DNA of 58,312 nucleotides from Ruminococcus sp. (GTDB lineage: Bacteria > Bacillota > Clostridia > Oscillospirales > Ruminococcaceae): the NCBI GenBank assembly GCA_017960805.1, contig JAGCYM010000103.1:1-58312 (forward strand), given 5' to 3'. Shown piece after piece: positions 52,302 to 58,312 of this stretch. The position numbers were made by a program, and so were the translations under genes. The first letter of the stretch is position 1. Each line of letters opens with the position of its first letter. The notes beneath the pieces were generated by a model. It ran no database searches. It saw only the letters and a program-made list of their open reading frames with translations, and was not told the origin of the DNA.

Positions 52302-53423
52302 ATGGATATTCAGCAACTTCGTGACAGTATTGATGACATTGATGGAGAAATACTTAAACTGTTTTTAAAACGAATGGCTGTTTGCCGTGATGTAGCAGAG
52401 TATAAAAGGCAGCATAATATGCAGGTTTTTCAAGGTGGTCGCGAACAGCAGATTATTGACAGAATCCGTGTCCTAACAGGAGACAAAGAATTAGAGGCTG
52501 GGACTGCTGCATTGTTTACATCAATAATGGATATCAGCAAAATACTTCAGAACAGAAAGCTTTTGGCCGACAGTCCGGATTATGCGTTCACTGAACCTGA
52601 TTTTACTGGAGCAAACCGAATAGGATGTCAAGGGACTTCCGGTGCAAATTCTGAAACCGCTACGAAAAGAATTTTTGGTGATAAACAGCCGATTTTTTAT
52701 AAAACATTCGAGGATGTATTTGCTGCTGTACAGTCTGGTGAGCTTGATTATGGTGTGCTTCCTGTTCATAACTCAACAGCTGGTAGCGTTAATAGTACAT
52801 ATGATCTTATGGCTAAATACAGCGTGTACACTGTCAAAGAAGTATGCGTTGAAATCAATCACTGTTTGGCAGCAAAAGCTGATGTTTCTGAATCTGAACT
52901 GACTATGGTATACTCGCATCCACAAGCTATCGCTCAGTGCTGTGATTATTTAACAGCTCATGGGTTGAAAACAGCTGAATATGGAAATACAGCGACTGCA
53001 GCAGCTATGGTTGCAGAGAGCAATTCAGATGAAAGAATTGCAGCAATTTGTTCTGTGGATTGTGCAGAAAAGCTTGGACTTCATATTATTGCTCGTGATA
53101 TAACTGATTGTGCTCTTAATCGAACACGTTTTGTGTGCATAACACGTGATCTTCAGGTATCACCTGAATCTGATGCAATTTCTGTAATGTTAAAAATACC
53201 GCATACTGAGGGAAGTCTATATCGACTGCTTACTAAATTTTATGTTAATGGAATGAATTTGCTTCGCATTGAAAGCCGTCCTATCAAAGATGGAAGTTTT
53301 GATGTTATGTTTTATCTTGATTTCAGTGGCAGAATTGACGATCCTAGCGTTAAGGCTTTGATGAACGATCTTGTTGAAAACCTTGAATATTTCAGGTTCC
53401 TTGGAACTTTTAAGAGTGAATAA
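52302..53423 (+). CDS. pheA: Bifunctional chorismate mutase / prephenate dehydratase
   Basis: 373 residues from the ATG at 52302 (TTTGGAGG upstream). An AroQ-type chorismate mutase (~1-90; LRDSIDDIDGEILKLFLKRMAVCRDVAEYK) is followed by a prephenate dehydratase domain (~105-285; GCQGTSGANSETA, LDYGVLPVHNSTAGSVN, then NRTRFVCI with the TRF motif). A C-terminal ACT domain (~295-370) has IPHTEGSLYRLLTKFYVNGMNLLRIESRP and should give phenylalanine feedback. Cotranscribed with metH 18 bases downstream. Confidence 0.96.
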   Translation: MDIQQLRDSIDDIDGEILKLFLKRMAVCRDVAEYKRQHNMQVFQGGREQQIIDRIRVLTGDKELEAGTAALFTSIMDISKILQNRKLLADSPDYAFTEPDFTGANRIGCQGTSGANSETATKRIFGDKQPIFYKTFEDVFAAVQSGELDYGVLPVHNSTAGSVNSTYDLMAKYSVYTVKEVCVEINHCLAAKADVSESELTMVYSHPQAIAQCCDYLTAHGLKTAEYGNTATAAAMVAESNSDERIAAICSVDCAEKLGLHIIARDITDCALNRTRFVCITRDLQVSPESDAISVMLKIPHTEGSLYRLLTKFYVNGMNLLRIESRPIKDGSFDVMFYLDFSGRIDDPSVKALMNDLVENLEYFRFLGTFKSE

Positions 53424-53440
53424 TAACGGAGGAGTAAGCT

Positions 53441-55813
53441 ATGTCCGAGAAACTAAATCAACTGCTTGAAGAAAACAGTTTTGTTTTTCTTGACGGCGGA
53501 ATGGGCACCATGTTACAGGCAGCGGGCTTAGGAACTGATCATGTGCCTGAGTTGCTTAATATTACTCAACCTGATGCAATAATATCAATACATTCGCAAT
53601 ATGTAGATAGTGGCGCTGATATTATTTACTCAAATACCTTTGGTGCAAATAGATATAAACTTAGTGAAAGCGGATATACAGTCGAAAAAGTGATATCATC
53701 GGGTATTTCAAATGCAAAAAAAGCTGCTGCAGGAAAAGCACTTGTTGCACTTGATATAGGCCCAATTGGTCAGCTGCTCGAACCTTCAGGCACTCTCAGT
53801 TTTGAGGATGCGTATTCCTGTTTTCGAGAGATAGTACTTGCCGGAAGTGAAGCGGATGTTATAGTAATTGAAACAATGACCGATCTGTATGAGGTGAAAG
53901 CTGCTGTTCTTGCAGCGAAGGAGAATTCTGATAAGCCGATTATGGTTACGATGACCTTTGAAGAGAATATGCGTACATTTACAGGCGTTTCTGCAGAATG
54001 TATGGTTGCTGTTCTTGAAGGATTAGGGGTAGATGCATTAGGTGTAAATTGCTCTCTTGGGCCGGAAGAGCTATATCCGGTTATTGAAAAAATATGCAGT
54101 CTAACAATACTACCGGTTATCGCTAAACCCAATGCAGGCCTTCCAGATCCTGTTACAAATAAGTTCAATGTCGGGCCAGAAGATTTCGCGGCAAGTGCAA
54201 AAAAGTTGGCAGGAGCCGGAGTAAAGATATTTGGTGGTTGCTGCGGAACTACACCTTCACATATATCGGCCGTTATTTCAGAACTTGAAGACTGTGAATA
54301 CAATCCACAGGATGTCAAGAGTGTGAGCTTAGCATGTTCTGCTGTGAATTGTGTAACTATTGACCAGCCAAGAGTTATAGGCGAGAGAATAAACCCAACG
54401 GGAAAGAAACGATTTAAGGAAGCGCTTCTTGCACATGATATTGATTACATTCTTGGCCAAGCTATTGAACAGATCCATGCTGGTGCAGAGATACTGGATG
54501 TGAATGTCGGTTTGCCCGGAATAGATGAAAAGGCTATGATGGTAACTGCTGTCAAAGCAATACAAAGTGTGTGTGATACGCCACTTCAGCTTGATTCTAC
54601 GATACCAGAAGTTCTTGAAGCAGGATTGAGAGTTTATAATGGAAAGCCAATCGTCAATTCCGTAAACGGAGAGGATGATTCATTAGATACGATACTTCCT
54701 ATAGTAAAAAAATATGGTGCTTCAGTAGTTGGACTTACGCTTGATAAGGGAGGAATCCCTAAAACAGCCGATGGTAGATTTGCTATTGCTAAAAAGATAC
54801 TTGAACGTGCAATGTCTTATGGTATTCCAAAGGAAGATGTTTTCATTGACTGCCTAACACTTACCGCTTCTGCGGAACAGGATGGAGTAATGGAGACAAT
54901 AAACGCTCTTCATCGCGTTAAGACAGAGCTCGGACTTCATACAGTTCTTGGAGTTTCAAATATTTCATTCGGACTTCCAAACCGAGAACTTATAACACGC
55001 ACATTCCTAACGATGGCTCTTCACAGCGGACTTGATCTTCCGATTATTAATCCAAACATAGACTCAATAATCGGAGCTGTTCGTGCTTATAGGCTTCTTG
55101 CTGGAATAGATCGTGATTCTGCTGAATTTATTTCAGTATATGCTGAAGGCGATGCTGCTCCGAAAACTGTTTCTGTAACTGCTGATAAAGGAATGCCTGA
55201 TCTCATTTACTCTGTAGGGAACGGGTTAAAGGCAGATGCAGTTAAAGCAGCTGAGGAGCTGCTAAAAACTACTGATGCAATGGACATAATTAACAACTAT
55301 CTTATTCCCGCTCTTGATTCAGCAGGTGAGAAATTTGAAAAGGGAAAGATATTTCTTCCTCAGCTTATTCTTACGGCAGGAGCCGCACAGGCTTGCTTTG
55401 AAGTTATCAAGGACAGAATAGCTTTGACTAATGGTAAGACTGTTTCAAAAGGGAAGGTTGTTCTTGCTACAGTAAAGGGCGATATACATGATATCGGAAA
55501 AAATATAGTAAAAGTCCTCCTTGACAGCTATGGTTTCACAGTTATTGACCTTGGGAAAGATGTTGAGCCTCAGGTTATCGTGGATGCTGCAATAGAGAAT
55601 CAAGTAAGTCTGGTGGGCTTATCCGCTCTTATGACTACAACTCTTGGATCTATGGAAGAAACTATCCGTCTCCTGAATGAACAGTATCCCGAATGCAAAA
55701 CTGTAGTCGGCGGAGCGGTGCTGACTGCTTCATATGCTGAGCAGATACATGCAGATTATTATGCTAAAGATGCAAAACAGTCTGTAGACGTTGCTGCAAA
55801 GGTCTATTCTTAA
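53441..55813 (+). CDS. metH: Cobalamin-dependent methionine synthase, form lacking the reactivation domain
   Basis: 790 residues. Homocysteine-binding domain (~1-285) with zinc ligands C204 (GVNCSLG) and C267/C268 (GGCCGTT); methyltetrahydrofolate-binding domain (~310-570; RVIGERINPTGKK); B12 cap (~575-665); and B12 Rossmann domain with DIHDIG (681-686) and SALMTTTLGSMEETI. The C-terminal AdoMet-binding reactivation domain of E. coli MetH (1227 aa) is missing, as in many clostridia. Reactivation would need a separate protein not seen here. Ends at a terminator. Confidence 0.95.
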   Translation: MSEKLNQLLEENSFVFLDGGMGTMLQAAGLGTDHVPELLNITQPDAIISIHSQYVDSGADIIYSNTFGANRYKLSESGYTVEKVISSGISNAKKAAAGKALVALDIGPIGQLLEPSGTLSFEDAYSCFREIVLAGSEADVIVIETMTDLYEVKAAVLAAKENSDKPIMVTMTFEENMRTFTGVSAECMVAVLEGLGVDALGVNCSLGPEELYPVIEKICSLTILPVIAKPNAGLPDPVTNKFNVGPEDFAASAKKLAGAGVKIFGGCCGTTPSHISAVISELEDCEYNPQDVKSVSLACSAVNCVTIDQPRVIGERINPTGKKRFKEALLAHDIDYILGQAIEQIHAGAEILDVNVGLPGIDEKAMMVTAVKAIQSVCDTPLQLDSTIPEVLEAGLRVYNGKPIVNSVNGEDDSLDTILPIVKKYGASVVGLTLDKGGIPKTADGRFAIAKKILERAMSYGIPKEDVFIDCLTLTASAEQDGVMETINALHRVKTELGLHTVLGVSNISFGLPNRELITRTFLTMALHSGLDLPIINPNIDSIIGAVRAYRLLAGIDRDSAEFISVYAEGDAAPKTVSVTADKGMPDLIYSVGNGLKADAVKAAEELLKTTDAMDIINNYLIPALDSAGEKFEKGKIFLPQLILTAGAAQACFEVIKDRIALTNGKTVSKGKVVLATVKGDIHDIGKNIVKVLLDSYGFTVIDLGKDVEPQVIVDAAIENQVSLVGLSALMTTTLGSMEETIRLLNEQYPECKTVVGGAVLTASYAEQIHADYYAKDAKQSVDVAAKVYS

Positions 55814-55816
55814 ATT

Positions 55817-55853
55817 AAAAGTCAGCCCATAATGATTAAGGGCTGACTTTTTT
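55817..55853 (+). terminator. Terminator of pheA-metH
   Basis: Stem AAAAGTCAGCCC/GGGCTGACTTTT (55817-55828/55840-55851) ending in T6. Confidence 0.9.
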
Positions 55854-55869
55854 GAAGGGAGAGAATAAT

Positions 55870-56406
55870 GTGGGTGCTCCAGTTTTAGTGACAGAAAGAT
55901 TAGTTTTAAAGCCGATGAGTACAGAGTATCTTGTATCGACACACGAATATGCTTCTGATTCTGAGAACTGTAAGTATATGTTGTTTCTTCCTAATGAAAC
56001 GATTGATGAAACACTTGAGTATCTAACAGATGCCGAAAAAGAAGCGGCGAAAGAATATCCCTCATATTATGAAATGGCGATTTTTTATAATGGATTTCAT
56101 GTAGGTGCAGTAAGTCTGTATATCAGTGATGAGCGTGACAGTGCAGAAATGGGATGGACACTCAATAAGCGTTATCATGGTATGGGAATAGCAAGGGAAG
56201 CGGCGAGAGCTTTATTGCAGTTTGCTGCTGAAAAACTTGGGATACGACGTTTTGTTGCTCATTGTGATTCGGAGAACATGGCATCACGTCGTGTAATGGA
56301 GAAGCTTGGAATGACGCTTGAGGGAGAGTACAGTGGCAGGCGAAATAAGCTGTCTACAAAAGAAAGCAATGAAAGTATGTTCATTCTGAAATTAGATCCA
56401 GATTAA
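55870..56406 (+). CDS. GNAT family N-acetyltransferase (RimJ/RimL type)
   Basis: 178 residues from a GTG at 55870 (AAGGGAG eight bases upstream). The N-terminus TERLVLKPMSTEYL, the acetyl-CoA loop RYHGMGIAREAARALLQFA and the C-terminal NMASRRVMEKLGMTLEGEYSGRRN fit RimJ/RimL-like acetyltransferases, which acetylate protein N-termini or small molecules. The substrate is unknown. The terminator of metH ends only 17 bases upstream, so it either has a promoter I cannot see or depends on read-through. Confidence 0.88.
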   Translation: MGAPVLVTERLVLKPMSTEYLVSTHEYASDSENCKYMLFLPNETIDETLEYLTDAEKEAAKEYPSYYEMAIFYNGFHVGAVSLYISDERDSAEMGWTLNKRYHGMGIAREAARALLQFAAEKLGIRRFVAHCDSENMASRRVMEKLGMTLEGEYSGRRNKLSTKESNESMFILKLDPD

Positions 56407-56450
56407 TTTGTTGGATTTCATTTTTAATAAATTAAAAGGCGGGTGATTAT

Positions 56451-57131
56451 TTGAATGCGAAAATAGCAATCATTGAGGATGAGCCTGATATACGTCGTAT
56501 TTTGTGTGATTTCCTTTTAAAAAATGGATGTACGGTCAGTGAAGCAGCTGATGGTTTAACTGCGTTGAAACTTCTTACTGAGGATCAGTTTGATCTAATT
56601 CTTATGGACTTGATGCTGCCGAAAATCAGCGGAGAAAGACTAATTGCAGAGTTGAGAACTCATTCAGATACCCCTGTAATAGTAATATCAGCACGCTCAA
56701 TGCTGGAAACAAGGCTAGAAGTATTGCGCTTAGGCGCTGACGATTATATACTCAAACCGTTTGATCTTAATGAGGTACTCGTTAGGATGGAAGTAGTTCT
56801 ACGAAGAACCGGTTCAGCTAATCCTTCTGAGACAATAACGATTGGTGGTTTATCAATATATCCTGCCGAAAACCGAGCTTGCTGGAAAGATAAACCACTG
56901 TCTCTAACAGCAAAGGAATTTCAACTTTTACTATTGTTTATGGAACATCCTCAGAAAGTTTACTCAAAGGCTAATCTATATGAATCGGTATGGAACGAAG
57001 AATACTGCTATGAAGACAATACGGTCAGTGTTCATGTCAGCAATTTGCGCTCGAAGTTGAAAAAAGCTTCGGGACAAGATCTTATTGAGACTGTTTGGGG
57101 AATTGGATACAAGATGAAGGAGGAGAAATAG
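56451..57131 (+). CDS. OmpR-family response regulator
   Basis: 226 residues from a TTG start (GGCGGG upstream). Receiver domain with E9-D10, phosphoacceptor D53 (LILMDLMLPK) and K in YILKPFD. The C-terminal winged-helix trans_reg_C domain has LTAKEFQLLLLFMEHPQKVYSK and TVWGIGYKM. Its stop overlaps the GTG of the histidine kinase gene by one base. Confidence 0.95.
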   Translation: MNAKIAIIEDEPDIRRILCDFLLKNGCTVSEAADGLTALKLLTEDQFDLILMDLMLPKISGERLIAELRTHSDTPVIVISARSMLETRLEVLRLGADDYILKPFDLNEVLVRMEVVLRRTGSANPSETITIGGLSIYPAENRACWKDKPLSLTAKEFQLLLLFMEHPQKVYSKANLYESVWNEEYCYEDNTVSVHVSNLRSKLKKASGQDLIETVWGIGYKMKEEK

Positions 57132-58045
57132 TGGAAGGTTATTTACTCATTTTCTTCATATTTATTTGTTTGTTATTAATTGCTTACATTTTAGCAATAA
57201 AAGTGCAAATACGTTTTATTTGTCGTGACCTAAAACAGAATCTTGATCCGTCGTATGACAGGCAACTGTCTGTTGCGCTTTTTGATAAAAGTTTGAATTC
57301 ACTTGCAGTAGCGATTAATCATATCCTTGATGATCAGCGAAGACTCAAACGTGAAGTGGTTCGTTCGGAAAACAACTTGAAGCAATCGGTTTCAGATATT
57401 GCCCATGATCTTCGTACGCCAATGACTGTTATCAAAGGCAATCTTCAAATGCTTTCTCAAGAAGAGCATATTTCTGAGCATGGCAGGGAGTACCTGACAA
57501 TTTGTCGCGAAAAGGCTGACAAGTTAAAGGAGATGGCGGATGCATTCTTTGAACTTACGATTCTTGAGAGCAGTGATGTATCAGCTGAAATTCAGCAAGT
57601 GAATCTTACCAAAGTTCTTATGCAATTCCTTGCGGACAGTGAAGCAACAATACGGTTGCATGGGCTTGAACCACAAATCGTATTTCCCGAAAAGACTGTC
57701 TATATCCGAGCTGATGAACATATGTTAACACGTATGCTTGAGAATGTACTAAATAATATTCTCAAGTATGCGCAAGGTACTTTTCGTCTCGAAATACAAC
57801 AGGGTGAAGAAGAATGTACAGTATCTTTTTCGAATCCTGTCCGTGAAGGAGAGATGCCGGACACACAGATGATGTTTGAGAGAAGTTATCGAGCTGACGC
57901 TTCAAGAAGCGGAGGTAGTGCGGGACTTGGGCTATTTATAGTCCGTCTTCTTGCGGAAAGACAGAATGCAAAGGTTGAAGCTGAATCTGAAAGAGGAGTT
58001 CTGACACTAAATATGAAATTTACAACCAAAAGGAGCATACAATAA
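57131..58045 (+). CDS. Sensor histidine kinase with a single N-terminal membrane helix
   Basis: 304 residues from a GTG at 57131 (AAGGAGG upstream). One hydrophobic segment (~5-24), no extracellular loop, then a short cytoplasmic region and the H-box SDIAHDLRTPM with H92. The N box (VLNNILKYA) and G box (GGSAGLGLFIVRLL) are present. The lack of an external sensor resembles kinases that sense through a partner ABC transporter or membrane stress. No such partner is visible, because a broken TnpB element follows. Confidence 0.92.
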   Translation: MEGYLLIFFIFICLLLIAYILAIKVQIRFICRDLKQNLDPSYDRQLSVALFDKSLNSLAVAINHILDDQRRLKREVVRSENNLKQSVSDIAHDLRTPMTVIKGNLQMLSQEEHISEHGREYLTICREKADKLKEMADAFFELTILESSDVSAEIQQVNLTKVLMQFLADSEATIRLHGLEPQIVFPEKTVYIRADEHMLTRMLENVLNNILKYAQGTFRLEIQQGEEECTVSFSNPVREGEMPDTQMMFERSYRADASRSGGSAGLGLFIVRLLAERQNAKVEAESERGVLTLNMKFTTKRSIQ

Positions 58046-58076
58046 TCGGCTCAACGACAGGTATTTAACCTCTTTT

Positions 58077-58118
58077 CGCTAGAAGTCTCCGGCCTCTACA
58101 GGTGGGAGATGAATAGCG
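58077..58118 (+). repeat. IS605-type end or omega-RNA-like hairpin
   Basis: Extended imperfect hairpin: CGCTA/TAGCG, an internal GAA/GAA loop, TCTCC/GGGAGA and GGCCT/AGGT around CTAC. The AGAAGTCTCC...GGGAGATGAA layout recalls the 3' scaffold hairpin at the right end of IS200/IS605 tnpB elements. Confidence 0.45.
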
Positions 58119-58152
58119 CTCCTATTTACTAAATATAGTTGTTCAAAACAAT

Positions 58153-58312
58153 ATGATAAAGCTGCCTAAAGTAGGACATGTAAAAATGAATCAGCATCGT
58201 GCAATTCCCGAAAACTACATTTTGAAATCTGTAACTGTAATCCAGGAACCTAGTGGAAAGTATTATGCAAGCATACTGTTCGAGTATGAAAATCAAGTAC
58301 CCGAAGTAAAGC
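58153..58312 (+). pseudogene. TnpB (IS605 OrfB) internal fragment, truncated at 5' end and by window edge
   Basis: Open frame beginning MIKLPKVGHVKMNQHRAIP, then SVTVIQEPSGKYYASILFEYE, matches the central part of TnpB RNA-guided nucleases (the start of the OrfB RuvC-like region, normally ~150 residues in). The N-terminal half is not present upstream: the frame reaches a stop at 58114. The 3' part lies beyond the window, so the RuvC catalytic residues cannot be checked. It reads as an eroded or rearranged insertion element next to the two-component genes. Confidence 0.75.

Overview
The window looks like chromosome of a low-to-mid GC Firmicute, most likely a Ruminococcus-type (Oscillospiraceae) fibre degrader. 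The evidence is HrcA with a CIRCE site, Spo0A and the germination protease GPR, sigma-A promoters with AGGAGG ribosome binding sites, a GH95-GH26-GH43 enzyme set, a secreted peptidase ending in a dockerin module, and a cohesin-like lipoprotein. This genus assignment is inference from gene content. I saw no tRNA, rRNA or CRISPR array. Nearly all of the window is coding.

Layout. 1-8.9 kb is mostly minus strand: a partial RsuA-type pseudouridine synthase, small membrane proteins, nrdR, gpr, plus-strand rpsT, then the classical recR/ybaB/dnaX block with a TPR membrane protein and a small SRP RNA at its head. 8.9-16 kb is plus strand: a GH95 alpha-L-fucosidase, a GH26 mannanase lipoprotein and a HAD-like protein lacking its catalytic aspartates, then spo0A and a flavin reductase. 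16-25.7 kb holds two BspA-like leucine-rich-repeat surface proteins, an AEC transporter, the M23-SH3-dockerin peptidase, a GH43 enzyme, glmM and an acylphosphatase. 25.8-31.9 kb is the heat-shock operon hrcA-grpE-dnaK-(57 aa membrane protein)-(lipoprotein)-dnaJ.

31.9-34.5 kb holds an alternating series of DUF4190-like and DUF2752 membrane proteins. From 51.9 kb back to 34.7 kb runs a long co-directional minus-strand stretch: ruvC, ruvA, sseB-like, ruvB, a C39-like protein, a degenerate GlmM paralogue, an rRNA methyltransferase, ecfA1-ecfA2-ecfT, yfhO, truA, DUF5711, cvpA-like, clpE-like and the cohesin-like lipoprotein. The right end is plus strand: pheA-metH, a GNAT acetyltransferase, a two-component system, and a broken TnpB element that runs off the window.

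The most unusual observations are: (i) a second GlmM whose metal, sugar and phosphate loops are all altered, beside an intact GlmM; (ii) a HAD protein with both motif I aspartates lost in a fucosidase/mannanase operon; (iii) a dockerin-bearing cell-wall peptidase and a cohesin-like lipoprotein coupled to clpE; (iv) a DUF4190/DUF2752 tandem cassette; (v) a cvpA leader in which a perfect 11-bp hairpin separates the Shine-Dalgarno sequence from the start codon; and (vi) a frameshift in an A6 tract at codon 2-3 of a small secreted-protein gene.
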